Source of the DNA: Hybos culiciformis
Lineage: Eukaryota; Arthropoda; Insecta; Diptera; Hybotidae
Assembly: GCA_964007475.1 (NCBI GenBank)
Contig: OZ023274.1
Coordinates: 38,433,860 to 38,497,859, forward strand
Direction of reading: 5' to 3'
Length of the DNA stretch: 64,000 nt
Shown here: in pieces, positions 28,804 through 42,313 of the stretch
Layout of the letters: every line of letters begins with the position of its first letter
Position numbering within the stretch: the stretch's first letter is position 1
Position numbers and translations under genes: made by a program
The notes under the pieces: model-generated
What the model was told of the DNA's origin: nothing
Seen by the model: only the letters and a program-made list of their open reading frames with translations
The model's database searches: none

Positions 28804-29196
28804 AGCTATTTCCATTCACCCAATATATCCCACATAAATTCCGATATTTCACTTGCCGTTTCCATTACATTAAGTGGAATACGAAGTGGAATATATTGAC
28901 ATTTAAAAAAAAAAAAAAATTAAATAATTTTTTTTTTATTACTTTTTCATACAAAAAAAAATTTATTTACGCTTTTTTATTTATTTTTTTGTCACTTTGA
29001 CAAAAAAATTTCTGACCAACCAAAAAATAATTTAAAAATGTACTTTTTTTGATAAATTTGGAATCCGAACCCTCACTTAAGTGGAATATGAAAAAGGGAA
29101 ATAGAAATACAGGAATTTATTTTTATATGGGCATTTACCTGAAATATTCCGGAAAACTGAATATCCCACAAATATTCCACTAATGGAAATAAGTTA
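28804..29196. repeat. Possible inverted-repeat element, diverged
   Basis: The left end carries AAGCTATTTCCATT and a TATCCCACA motif. The right end carries these in the opposite orientation (TATCCCACA, then AATGGAAATAAGTT). Repeats of ATTCCAC/GTGGAAT occur between them. The match is patchy and no target duplication is clear. Confidence 0.35.
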
Positions 29197-29434
29197 TTTA
29201 CTGTCTTATTTCATTTTTTTCAATAGTTTTGTCAATATTTGTTTGTTGTGTTTCAGTATTTGTTTAGCCATTTACAAAAAGCCTTGATATGACTTTTTTG
29301 TCATATATATATAAAGTTTTTTTTTTAACCTAAAATTTTTCGAAAAAAAATTATTTCCCAAAAGTCTTCATTTTCAGCGTTTTAATGACGGAAAATTTTG
29401 CAAAAAAATAACCATTTTGGCTGATTTTGTTTTT

Positions 29435-29528
29435 CACTTTCCTTCATCACAGTGCAGTGCTTAAATTCACTTTCCTTAAATTCACTTAAATTCACTTCCC
29501 TTCATCACCGTGCAGCGCTTAAATTCAT
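29435..29528. repeat. Direct repeat, two 36-bp copies
   Basis: Copies at 29435-29470 and 29493-29528 (core TTCATCACNGTGCAGNGCTT) differ at only a few positions. They are separated by a short stretch that repeats TTAAATTCACTT. This looks like a local duplication. Confidence 0.8.
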
Positions 29529-31406
29529 TACTTGTAGATTTCTACAATGTCTCATTAAAAAGCTGAAAACGTAGATTATTGGAAAATATATTTTTTTTCA
29601 ATTGCAATAAAATTGTTTCCCTTTATTGACCAGAAATGTGTCAAATCCAACGCGAACTTTTACGGGTAGAATATAATGTACCTGTTTTAAAATTTTAACA
29701 TATTATTTTTCTTTCAAGTCAATTCTATTTTTACCTATTCAAACCTACAACGACTTCGAAAACAAGAAAAATATTCTGCTTACTCGCCCTTGTTAAAAAT
29801 ATTCCACAAATTTTTAATTTTAATTCGTCAACATTTCGATTAGAAATATCAAAAACAAAATTCATGATCACTTATAATTAAATTCTAGTTTTCATAAATA
29901 TATACTTAGTTGAAAAGTAATAATTAAAAATGATATAACTTAATACTTCAAACTTCAACATATGTATTTATAATTCCTTCTTAAAAACATAGTATTTTTG
30001 AGATACATTTTTATGGTCTTTGCAAGGCTTAATAGGCTACCACTCTAAACATAATAAAATTTTCAAAAATTTCATTTATAAAATATGTAGTCTTATAACT
30101 AATATTAAATCTAAAATTAACATCTGTTGAAAAAATATCTGTAGCGGCACAATATATTTATAATCTACGGGAAGATTACAAAAATTTGAGAATCAAGAAG
30201 AACTTATTTTCGTGATAAAAAAATTCTTAAAATTTTCCATTTTCTGAAATATCACTTTTGTTGCATTGTTTTTGTAAGGATACAAAACTTTAGTTTTTGA
30301 AATATGAAAATAGTAAATTTACGACAAATTTTAAGTTTTCAATTGAATGTCCTTAAATCTTTTTTTTTTCATTTACAAACTATTCCGAATGTGAAAAATT
30401 AAAATTTATAGCCCCTATATTAAAAAAAATTAAATATACGATTTTTTTAATTTTAAGTAAAATAAGAAAAAGGAAAAAAATACACTGCATTGAAGTCTCA
30501 AGGAAATTTCTATTAAATTTTCTTTTTCTTTCCATTAAAACAAATCATTATTTATTTTATTTTCAATAGAAGAGACATTAAATTTAATATGTAAATTTTT
30601 TGTAAAGCTTTCTCGATACCCTCAAATAGCTGCTAGTATTATTCCATATACAGAAAATACAAAAGTACACAAATTTTATTTAGATTAGAAAATTAATCAA
30701 ATTTTGATTTTTGCTATCTCTTATCATTTTATTTATTTTATTTTGTTTTTATTTATTTATTTTTTTTTTATATTTTTTTTATTCCAAAATGAGCAATTTT
30801 TACTAGTTAAACATTTTCTTTATTAGGAGTAAAGTAAACAGACTGCAATAGTCTTCTATGTACATCTATCTGTACCTACTATTGTAATATCAAAGATTTA
30901 TTCGAAATTAAATTTTTCTTGGAATATTTTTGTACGTTAATAATTATTATTATTATAATAATGACATACAATTATAGACTTACATTCGGCAATGAAAACA
31001 TCAATATCGAATGCTATTAAAAATTTAAAATGTTAAATTAAAAAACTTTATATAGGTATAACTAATTTCAAGAAGTATACCTAACTCGATTTTTCTATTT
31101 TTCAGGAGAGCAATTTAAAGTTTCAAATCTTTAAAGTTTCAAATTGGCTAAAGTTAAGTTAGGAAAAAACCTAAGTATTAAAAAAAAAAATGATTGGAAT
31201 AAAGACTTATTATGTTAAGATAAGAAAATTTTTTTTTAATTTCTTAAAAATAATCAGAATTAAGCTGTTATTCCAAAATCATAAGAGATTAAAAACAACT
31301 TAGGCTATTATGTTTTTGGCTGTAAAAAGTTTAATTGTAAAGCTAGCAACGTGAAAAATTGTGAGTATACGTAGAATCATATGACCAACAGTTTGGAATA
31401 ATAAAA

Positions 31407-31440
31407 TCATAACCGCCTAACTCGACGTAAGCGGTTATGA
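31407..31440. repeat. 10-bp stem hairpin
   Basis: TCATAACCGC at 31407-31416 pairs perfectly with GCGGTTATGA at 31431-31440 across a 14-nt loop. It stands out for its GC content in AT-rich surroundings. Function unknown. Confidence 0.6.
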
Positions 31441-34400
31441 CTTTGTGGCCAAAGATATAATGCAGTAGGTATTATAATTAAGTGAAAAAAAGTAGAAGAA
31501 TCTCCCTTTAATTTGGAAAATTGACGCAGGAAATTAATAAAATTAAATATTAAAAATTAAAAGCCCAGGTTTAAGTGTATTTTTTTTTGTAAAGTAATCG
31601 AATAGATTTTCATCTTCTTAGCTTCTTACGTATCTCATTCTTATATGTACGTTTAGATTTTGAACTAATTTAATTTTTTCCCAGTTTCTTTAAATATTAT
31701 TTTAAACTGAAATATTTCCAAAAAAATATGAGCTAAAAAGTAGTATAATTTGATGAGGAAATCTTTGAAATAAAAGTTCGTACTTGATTATCAATACCCA
31801 GCAATAGCCACAACTGTAGGATTTGGAATCTATTGCAGAAAAAGAAAATTGCCCAAATTATTAAATTATTGAAACACAAACTCCATATGACAAACACTTT
31901 ATATAGTTTATAGTATTTTATAATTTTCATTTTCATTTATTTTTAAAAAGTTGCCTGCTGGTCTATAAAAATTTATTAAAAAAAATATTTATAATTTTTT
32001 TGTACATAAATATGATAGACTTATACCATAAAAAATATTTCTAATCAATCGTTGTAAAAAAAAAAATTAAAATAATGATAAGAAGAAATACATATACTAT
32101 ATTTATATTTTTTTAATTGCAATTTAGACTCAACTACATTCAATCATACTTTCCAATTACAATAACTAATTTAATAAAAAAAAATATTCCATCAGCAATA
32201 CATATTTATAAAAAAAAGAAAAAGAAATTAAAAAAAAATTTGCAATCGGCTTCAAAGCTGTCGGTTTCTTTCGGATTCATTTCAATTTCGATGATTGTGA
32301 AATTTGAATTAATCTTTCGAAACAAAAGCAATCTCTTTTAATGCTAAATTAATGAATGAAAGCTTTTCTTTTAATAAAAGCAGTAGATTTAAAATAAAAT
32401 TTTATTTGAAAATTTATATTATTTGTAGCGTTTTAAAATATGTCTACGATAGTTTTACTTTTGATAATCTAATTTTTACTAGTGCTTTAAAAGTATATAT
32501 TTAAACAACAATTTTAACAACGAAACTTTATAAATCTGATAATATATATTCTTTGTTAACATTTTAATTGTAAATTTATTATAATCATATTTCCGGTCTA
32601 AGTATATATTCGTTTATCAAAATTGAATATTCTAGAATTATTAAAATTCAATGTCAAGGAACGAGCCTGTATTAATTATATATTGACTTTAGCTTTGGTT
32701 TTGTCCCTTCAATTATTAAGTGCATATATACAGTAGTAGTACATGTATCAAAATAATTCAAAAAATAAAATTAATAAATCGCAAAAACTTGAGGCAACTA
32801 TAGTCAATATCTTTTGCATGATACTTAATGATAATATTGATAATAATAATAATTTTCATGTGAGAATTGGAAGAAAAAAAAAACTAAATGTAGTTAATTC
32901 AAAAATATTGTGTTTCTCTGAGCCCTTACAGTGACATTTATTGTTAATTTTTAGTAAGATCAATATACATGCAAAGCATAAACATTATTTTCTATCTTGT
33001 GTATAATATCAGACACATAAGAATTTGTTTTTTTTTTCTAATAAAAAATTGTAATTAAAGTGTTTTTAGTAGTACACTTAATATAATAGAGTTACGGTTC
33101 AAAAGCTTAATAATGCCATAAAAAATTAAATTTTTTTTAATATAAAACAAAACATCAAAAATAATTAACCAATTTTTTCTAGTTCCTTATCAATTTCTAA
33201 CCGTGATATTCCTTGATTTATGATTTTGTCCTCATTAATAAAATTGAGATATCAAAACCTATTCAGTTACTTATCAAAAAGAAAAGAATATTCTGTTTAT
33301 AACATTAATGGAAGAAAAAAGTAATTAAAAAAAAAATTAATAAAAAAAAAAGTATTGATGATAATATAAAATTAAAAATTGTAAAAATCGTCTATTATGT
33401 TTGCAATAATTGTTGATAATCTAACTATTTAACAACATTTTCGCTTGTGTCTGATTGAAAATAAAAATATATATTATTACAAAAAATCAATAATAAAAAA
33501 AGTTCACTGATTTTTGTACTTTGATCCAGCTTGTTCGTATCTAACTTGTTTAATAGATTTAACAGAAAGTGTTGTAAATTTTAAATAAAATTTAAAGTTT
33601 AAAATGGGATTGGCAAGTTATTGAAATTTATAGCAATTTTATTGTTTGCGAAAAACTTTGTTGCGAAAAACTTTCGATATATTGCATTCGAGATTTTACA
33701 TAGAATATTTATAGCAATTATTTGACTGGCTAAATTTGAATAATTAATTAAATAATTTTAATTCAAAATTTTAACTTTACAATTAATTTTGTTTATGATC
33801 TCATATAATTAATATAGACAAGAAAGAAAGACTGTATCCTTTCAATTAGTAAAATAAAAAAATATGGTAATAAAAATTATTGAAAAATTAATCAATAAAA
33901 AAAAAAAATTCTTTCGTTTTTTTTTTATTATTATTTTAAAATTAATATAATTGTCACGTATTAAAAAAATATATATATAAAAAACTTTAGGATACTAAAA
34001 TTTTAACCTCTGACACCATTATGTTACAGAATTCTTTAATGAAGCTGAACAAAAAGGTCCTAAACAAAAATATATACCTACGTATTTCATTCTTAAAAGA
34101 AAAAGTTTTTATTGCAATTTTGAATTTTGTAATGACAACAGAGAGAATCTATTAAAAAACAAACAAATTAAAAAGCTTAAATTAAGATCGAATATTATGC
34201 AAAGAGACTACGTGATTACGCTATAATTGATAGCTTAAGATTTAATTTAGATTTTTGAAACTCATAATAAACATTCTTTTTTTATGTTAATTTTTAATTA
34301 TTAACTGAAATTTCTTTAATATCTAATTGTTAAGTATTTTGCTATTTTTTTTTTTTCTTTTTCTTGACAGAAAATAGATTCCAATTTATAAGACCTTTTT

Positions 34401-37100
34401 TTATTATTTATTAAATCGTTTAACTTCATAGAAAAAAAAGTGGAGAAATGTGCATTGGCTTTTAAATTTCTTTTTATAATATAAATTGTCCTTTTAATGG
34501 TGTTAAACTTTAATGACTGGGAAAATTTGTATAAATATAATAAAAATTATGACTTTATACCAAATGCTTTTACACTTAAATTTAAGATTTTTCAAAAAGT
34601 GTAGTTAATCGATCTGTGCAGTGAAAGGCTCAAATAATAGTAAATTTTGTTTTCCTTAAGACAAACTTCAGAAACAGATTTATTAAATAACAAGTAAAAG
34701 TTTAAGCAATTTAGGATGATTTTGTTTTCGCGCTTTTTTTGTAATAATTCAAAAACCTACTATCAGAAAATGATTAATTTTATTGTTTATTTTATTAATT
34801 ATTCATGTGGAAAAATAAAATTTTAGCTGCAGGACAATTCATTGCTCTATAAATTTTTTTTTTTATTTTTTTCTATTAAGAAAATAAAAACGAAAGTTAA
34901 AAATTTGTTTATGATGAAGAATTTTTTATTTTGTATATATTAAGCAGGTAAAACTCTCTTTAGCTACATTTTCAATCATACATTGTTTCAAGTTTACATA
35001 ATTTGTTTTCCTAAAATCTAAAATTTTTTCAATACTTTTTCTCTTAACATTTTTCATATTACTTACAATCAAAACAAAAAAAAAACTTCTTGAATATAAA
35101 ACTCCTACGAAAGAATTAATTTTTTTTATGGTTGAATTATTATCAATTTTTTTGCCTTAAGCTTTTAATTTTTATCTAATAAAGTAAAAGCTAGCAAAAA
35201 AAATAAAATATATACATATATACGTATTCCCTTTTTTTTCCTATAAATAATTTATTAAAATAAAAAATAATAATGAAATCTTAGAAAAATCCCTTCAAAT
35301 AAAATATAGAATTGTAAATAAATAAATAAAAAAAAAAAAAAACAAAAAGGAAAAACTTTAACATTATTCGTAGGATCTGTATGTGCACGAACTACACAAA
35401 AAAAATTAAATTAAATTTAAAGTAGGGGACCCTATTATGTTCATTATGGCGCATTTTAATTTTTTTTTTGTTTACTAAAACCTGAAGTAATCTAACATTA
35501 AATAAATAAAATAATATAATTTATATTAATATTATGGAATTTTGTAAATATTTGATTACATTTTAAAAATAATTAAAATAGAGAAAAAAAAAATAAAAGA
35601 TACACCTACCTAATCAAATTTATACTATAATAAATAAAAAAAAATTCGATGACGTTTAACTTTATTATTACATCGTGTCATAGTAAAATATCTCATTAGT
35701 ATTATAGTAGTAGGTATACTTGTACTAAGAAGTTTTTGTGCAAAATTAAGTATTCCCACATAATTAAGTTTATTGTATGTACATTTTGTTTGGAATAAAT
35801 TTAATATTTTATAATTTTTGTTCACAGTTTAATGTGAACCTAATATTAGCATTAATATTATTACATAGTCCATACTTGAGAGATTTATTAAGTTTATAAA
35901 TGTTTATTAGTTTATATAATGGAGAATTCGAATGCAATATAAAAACTTTTCTTTACCAAATTTCGTATACCTATGTACCTAACTATTCATCATGTGTACA
36001 TCATGTATAATGTTAGAATTTTACAGTTCTTATTTACTCTAACTTAAAGTTGATTTTTATTTTGTAAACAAGAAGGTAATCTAATTTTTTTTTTAATTTT
36101 GGAAATTAAAAAAATATAATACATACCTATATAAAAATAAAAATATTTTAAGTTCGACTCGTATTTGTTTTCTGGATGTCAAACTTCGTAGTATGTATGT
36201 TACCTACTAATAAGTTTTGAATGCGAATAAGAAACTTTTAAAGTATGTACTATATATCGTATATGTATACGATATACCTACATAATAAACTTTGAAAATA
36301 AAAAATATAAGAATATTATTTTATAAGTTTTCTTTTCTTTTTTTTTTTTTTTTTGATTTGTAAATAAAGTGTAATTTTTTATTTAAAGTTTTTCAAAACT
36401 AAACAAACAAAAAATTATAACTTCTATGCATTTTTCGCAATATGATTGGCATAATGTTTTACATAAAATTTTTTTTTATATATCTAAGCATAAAATGTTA
36501 TGGATTTTAAACATTATAACTACTAAGATTTTTTTTATAATAATTTCAAATAAACGTCTCTTATTTAAATGTGAATAAAAAAGTTTTGTTTTTTGTTTAA
36601 AAATTTTCCAGAAAATTTATATAAAGAATTTTATTGTTAAATTAATTGCGTAATAAGTCAATCATAGCGATCGATTCGATTTATTATTAATTTTACAAAT
36701 TTTTCTTTTTTGTATATGCATACACTACAGACTACATTATATATCATATGATTTATGATAGTTTTATATGAAAATAAAAATCTTTTCTCATTGTACCTGG
36801 TAAAAAAATTTAAATCAATATTGGTTGAAATAAAAAAAAAATAACATATCACTATATATATAATTTTATTTCTTGTATTAAAATATTTTTTTTCTTTGTT
36901 TTCAGAATTTAAAATACGTACATACTTACCACCTACTCTATTTATATAATAGGTGATTTTAAAAATAATTTTCTTTTATTTTGATTATTTGATCAAGATA
37001 AAATTTCCATAATAATATTTACATAAATACAAAAAAAAAAAAAACAAAGTGAAGTGAAGTTATTTTTCTATTGTTGAACAAAAGAAAAACACATAAAACT

Positions 37101-39218
37101 ATGAGCAAAATGTCAATTCAATCAATTCATATTATTACTATCGCGTTTATGGTATTATTAAATCAACATTACATTGTAGATGCCAGACCCAATTTCAAAA
37201 ATAATTATATGCAAAAATATGATATTCCGCAAATAACATTGGAAGATTCATATTTTACACAAGATCAACCATTTGAAGCGGTAAGTAAGTTGAAATGTTT
37301 AATTGCCCACATTAGAAATTCAAGCGAAAGCACTTTTTATTTGATTTTGATGAGCCACATGAAATTGTATTTTTTATTGTAAAAAAAATGTAGTCAAAAA
37401 TTTGAAAACTACAAAAGAAACTTTAATCAAAAATCAAAAAATTTTACCGGAGCCAAACCCTATAGTGAACTTTATTTCTTTTTTCAAAAGGCTAAATTTT
37501 AAAAATATTTATATATATACATAAATACATATATATTATATACATGTATCCTATTCTCTCTCGACAGAATAAAATAGATCCAAATGATCCCAATTTTTTG
37601 CAAAATTGGCCATATTTGAGAGACATACTTCCACCAATGTATGAAACGTCCACTAATAAATTGGTTAATGAAATATTGAGTCAAAATGGAAATAGAATTG
37701 ATGATGATGATGAAATCATAGAAAATTTGCCAATACCAATGCCCCTGCAGAGAATGCCTTCAAAATTTATCCCAAAAATGTACAAAGTTCAAAATGAAAA
37801 AAAAAGTTCAAATTGTAAGTTAAAAAAAAATTCCTTTACAGTCAATAAACATTTTTTTTAATTTCGTTTTGTTTTTATAACTATTTCCTTATTATTTTCT
37901 TTTCATATTCAATGTTAATGTATCAATAATTTAATTTTACAAAATAATTATAAAAATCTACAGCTAACAGATCCAGAAAAGATCGTGAGTAATTTTTAAA
38001 TTAATTTCTTTTTCTTCTAAAATAAATGATTTTGCAATTTATTACATATATTATGTTCGGTGAAAATTAAGTTATGTAAAAATTTTATATTAAAAATGAT
38101 TTTGTCGTTCAAAAAACTTACTTGTATTGTACATAAGTTAATCAGTGAAAAAGCCATAACTTAAAAAATAAAATAAAAAAGAAAATATAAAACATTCGAG
38201 CCCTATTTGATTTTGATTTAAAATATGTAATTAAAATTTTGGATGTGAAATAATCAGCAAACAAATTATGTTAAATTCGCCTCCTAGTATCAATATAAAA
38301 ATTAAAGCCATCAGAACTCCAAAATTAATAAAAAAAATTTCAAATATAAAAAGTTCACTTTATATCTTTTTTATATAATAAGACACAAATCTGGTTATCC
38401 AAACATTCTAAGGCTTATTTGAAACCTTTGCATTGCAGCTGTCGCTCTATATTAAACAAAAAAAAAATATACCTACCCGTGTAAATTTCAGTTCGGAATA
38501 AATGCATAATTATTTCATTATAAGATTTTCAAATTGCAAATATTTTATTTTTAATTCAAATTATTTTAATTATTTATTTATATGTTTATTTTTTTCTTTT
38601 CATCTTTTTTTAACTAAATATTATGTGTTGTAAATTGCATTTAAACATTTTTTGACGAATACAACACTACAGCTCCAAAACGAGAATGTAAGTAAAATTT
38701 TTTTGTAGTTCATTAATTTATACTCGTATATATTTATAAATTTATTTTATTTGAAATCCTGTTTTTAAAAGTATTTAGAAATACAATGAGCGAATTTTTT
38801 ACTATTTTTATTATTGCTTAGCTTAGTCACCCGGATCCATTTATGAAAAAAAATAATTGAAAAATAAATTTCTTAAATTTTCTAAACCATATATTTTATC
38901 GAGTGTCCGTCGAACTCATGAATACTTCTATTGTATATCCTTTTCTTGAGAGAAGTTATATAGAGTGTCATTTAATTTTAAAATATTTTATGAATTGGAG
39001 TGAAATTATCAAATCAATAGTGAACTTATGGTTTTGGAAAATTGTTTCCGAGCTATATTAGCATACATTATAGATGTCTTCAAAATAACTAAGAAATGAA
39101 AAAATATTTCAGTAACAAAAGTAATTTAATTTTCCTTTTTCTTTCAGATATGTCATCTTGTCATTTCAAAATTTGTAACATGGGACGCAAACGAGACTTA
39201 AGATATCATCAATACTAA
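37101..39218 (+). CDS. CNMa: CNMamide neuropeptide precursor
   Basis: Encodes a secreted preprohormone whose product is a cyclic, amidated peptide acting through the CNMamide receptor, a GPCR. Exons 37101-37280, 37568-37814, 37964-37984, 38673-38687 and 39148-39218 all have GT-AG borders, and the phases (0,1,1,1) join to 177 residues. The signal peptide (MSKMSIQSIHIITIAFMVLL to about residue 28, ...VDA) is followed by a spacer rich in Asn, Pro and acidic residues. The C-terminus contains KR, then EYMSSCHFKICNM, then GRKR, then DLRYHQY and stop. The two Cys would form the ring, Gly the amide donor, and KR and RKR the convertase sites. The Drosophila peptide has the same YMSxCHFKICNM core. I chose the ATG at 37101 because no earlier in-frame ATG precedes the signal peptide; a second ATG lies three codons later. 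The chance of a different family is very small. Confidence 0.94.
37964..37984 (+). other. CNMa: CNMa microexon 3 (21 nt)
   Basis: Bounded by ctacag and GTGAGT. It is phase 1 at both ends and encodes SNRSRKD across its junctions. Splicing it in or out keeps the frame. Confidence 0.8.
38673..38687 (+). other. CNMa: CNMa microexon 4 (15 nt) carrying the cleavage site
   Basis: Bounded by ctacag and GTAAGT. It is phase 1 at both ends and encodes PPKRE across its junctions, so the Lys-Arg pair that would free the peptide's N-terminus, and its first residue, sit in this exon alone. Without it the frame from exon 3 to exon 5 is still open, but the KR is lost. Confidence 0.82.
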
Positions 39219-40286
39219 ATATGATATAAAACTGCTAAAAAATATTTTAAAAAACGGTTGATGGCCGTCACCTTTAAAATACCTAACGATAATATATTTT
39301 TTAAAAATGAAAAAAAATTAATGAATATTATTTCGAAATTTTGAATTGATATTATATTTCAATTAAAATTGAATATTATTTCCTATAAAAAAACGAATTA
39401 TTCCATGTCAAACATGCTTCTTTAAATAGCTTTATTTTTAAAAAAATTACTTGTTTTAAAATAGTAACAATATAAGAGCAAATATAATTTTTTTAAATAA
39501 TTAAGTAAAAAACAAACTAAATAGCTTAAATCTATAAAAACTCTCAAATTGAATATGGACGAAGTCTCTTCATTTTTTGCGTTAATTTTAATCAATGAAT
39601 TAGCTAAAAAACAAAAAATCAAAAGCCCTTTTTTTAATATAAGCTTAGTTTTAGCATTACGTACATTACAAAAAATATGTGTAATTATATTTATTATGTA
39701 TTTAAAAAAATAATATTTAAAAATTTATTTATATTATTGTATAAACTTATTATTATCTATCTAATATATTATAAATTATAATGTAAATGTTTTCTTAATT
39801 TTTAATTTAATAAATTATAGGCAGTGGCTTAATATATTTATTCGCTAATAACTAAAAAGACATAATTATAAAAATTATATTTATATTATCATTTCTGTCG
39901 TGAAGTTAAAAAAATATTTATTTTCATTATTAGATATTATTATACATTAAAATATTCTGCTATATCATTCTATTATTATAAGATACTATATAAAATAAAA
40001 AATTATAAAAAAAATTCAAAATACAGAAATAAATTTAACGTAAATGTTGTGTATACACTAATATTTACACAATGTACTGTATTGAAAAATAAAAATTTAT
40101 TTAATTATTTAGATAGACTTTTTCTGTTTTTTTTATACAATATAGCCCTGTTGTACACGAAATTCATAACACTATCACCACAGAGCACAGACTAATATAA
40201 TTCTTTAACAGACTGCCAAAAATGTTTTTCGTTTTTAACCATTACAACAAATATATAAGACACTGGTTCGTTTTTCATAATATGGT
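39219..40286. other. CNMa 3' flank
   Basis: AT-rich sequence after the CNMa stop. Several AATAAA hexamers (for example near 39807 and 40087) could serve as polyadenylation signals, but none can be singled out. No other gene is seen. Confidence 0.4.
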
Positions 40287-40294
40287 GTAGGTAC

Positions 40295-40870
40295 CAGAGA
40301 ACTGCGTAATACTATTCATAAACAAAAACAAATCACTCGCAATATTTCAATACAGAATAATACCAATTACAGAAAAAAAAAATTAGCTATTCATATTCTA
40401 CTTGCACATAAGAAACACTTATATTACATTGACTTGCAAAACAATATCTACTCAATACCACTTGATGTTGATTTGTTTTTGTTATGAATGCTATGAATGC
40501 AGCAAGTGCCTAATATAAAAACAATACGTATGAATGAAAAAAATATCATCTAATTAAGTATAGGTACATTTTTAACAGTTTTTTTAGGAAATTTTTACGA
40601 AATATTTAATTTTTTTTTAGGAAATTAAATTTCCTTAGAAGATTACCCAATGCATTCAATATACGCAATACATATTTCACTATTCACTATACTTGCGAAT
40701 AGAAATTTGACTTGATACAAAAAACTCAATACAATTCTAATGTATTGAAAAAATATTATGAATCATATATTCACCCTTGTTTCTATTTTGAGTTGAACTA
40801 TTCATATATTGAATAAATCAAGTGTATTCACGAGTGATTTGTAATACAAGTGTACTCATGCATTTCTCTG
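40295..40870. mobile_element. hAT-type non-autonomous element, 576 bp
   Basis: The terminal inverted repeats start CAGAGAACTGC on the left and CAGAGAAATGC on the right (reverse complement), with further similarity inward (ACAAATCACTCG in both). Identical 8-bp direct repeats GTAGGTAC flank it at 40287-40294 and 40871-40878. An 8-bp duplication and CAG-type ends are the signature of the hAT superfamily. There is no transposase reading frame, so it was moved in trans. Confidence 0.85.
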
Positions 40871-41069
40871 GTAGGTACTACAAAATAAAATTCTTCTCAT
40901 TATTATTGTGTGGTTTTTCATGCACATTTTATCGAGTCTTAAAAAACAAGTCTTCAAAAATGTAATGAAATATTTATAGGTATGTGCATTTATTTGGAGC
41001 TGATTAAAATCCTCAAAAATTTTATTCGTAATTGAGGGTCTGCTATGCTTATTGTAATGTTTAAATTTA

Positions 41070-42110
41070 AACAACAAAATTGACCCTGGGGGGTTATTAT
41101 GTAACTCGATTCTAAAATGTTTTTATTCGAATTCGACTTTTTTGTATTATGTAAGTCGAATACGCAAATTTTTATTTTTAACAATCGAAAATATTCATGA
41201 AGTTGGCTGAAAGTATCGAATTTTGTTGTCAAGTGTATTATGTAACTCGAAAAAAGAAAAAAAAAATTTCGTTTTTAGATCAAAAAATCTGAGTCCATCT
41301 CTGTGTGTGAAGAAAAAGTTATTTTCTACTTTTTCCTGCGGCTTGTGCTCAGTTTTTTTGAAAACTCGTTTTTTTCATATTTTTTATTTTCTGCCTTTTT
41401 CACGTTAACTAAATTGTTATTACAAATTTTCATCGATTTTTCATACAAGTTTTCATGATTGTTGAAGATTTATCACTAATCATATCGATGAAAATTTTTA
41501 CGATTTTCCCGCTTTTCCATCGAGTTTTCCACAAAAGCAACTTTATGCAACTCATTTCAGTCTACAACTTTGTCTCAGGTTGCAAAACGCTCAAACGCTT
41601 CCTTGGTCGGAAAAACTCCGGAAAAGCGTTTTACATGAATTTTCCTCGATTTTTTCTGCAAGTTTTCACTATTGTCGGAGAGAAAGTAATGATGCCAGTT
41701 GATAATGAACTTAATCCTGCATAATTTAGAAAACTTTTTTAACGGAAAAATTTCCGGAAAAGTCGGAAAATTCCGGAAAACTTTGCATTTTTCCTGAAAC
41801 GGATTTATCACTAAAAAAATTTGTACCAAATTTTCAAATGATTTTTCCCGATTTTCCGGGTTTTCCATGGAAATTTCCGGTTCAAATTTTGATAGATTCA
41901 ATTGTCACGCGACATGAACCTGTGTGCCAAATTTCAGCTCGCTGTAATGACGAAAAGTGGGTCTACGAGAGTGTCGAAAATAGTAAAGAAATATATAAAC
42001 AAACAAATTCCTGTACAAGTTAATAAGAATTGTGTCCTCAATAAACAGAAAAATTCGTGTACGAGTTAATAGAATTTTGTCCTCAAAAAGAAAAGTTTTA
42101 AAATGTTGTA
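41070..42110. repeat. Probable dispersed repeat, type unknown
   Basis: About 1 kb with higher GC and a different texture from its surroundings. TTATGTAACTCGA or a close variant occurs three times (about 41097, 41146 and 41237). Clusters of TTTTCCGGAAAA-like words occur at 41500-41880, and a repeated segment with 'tgtacaagttaata'/'tgtacgagttaata' lies near 42012 and 42058. Open frames here have no recognisable domain. I read it as transposon-derived but could not find ends. Confidence 0.4.
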
Positions 42111-42313
42111 CACAGTGGTGAGGAGTTGATTAGTGAATCAGATGTGACGCCTTTCGTAAAATACAGCCACCGAATGTTTTTTCCGTGTTGTTTGTTTAAT
42201 TTTTGCTTTTCTCTTGTAGCCGATTTTTTTTCATAACTAAAAAAAATATAATAAATGAACCGATATGAAACAAGGTTCAATGTTTTTTTTTTTTTTAACA
42301 AACACAAAAAAAT

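Larger units (their letters stand above)
15559..37100. other. 21.5-kb gene-free AT-rich region
   Basis: Between the 5' end of eIF5B and CNMa I find no exon with recognisable homology or sustained coding character on either strand. It should contain the upstream regions of both genes. The identifiable contents are inverted-repeat elements at 16.06-16.44, 20.26-20.53 and 28.35-28.60 kb, a weaker one at 28.80-29.20 kb, a LINE relic near 19.0 kb and a short direct repeat near 29.5 kb. The rest is unstructured A/T-rich sequence. Confidence 0.6.

Noticed and set aside
41223..42023. Overlapping frames on both strands at 41223-42023 as a hypothetical gene
   Set aside because: Repetitive TTTTCC/GGAAAA composition keeps several frames open by chance; no domain, start context or splice pattern supports a gene.
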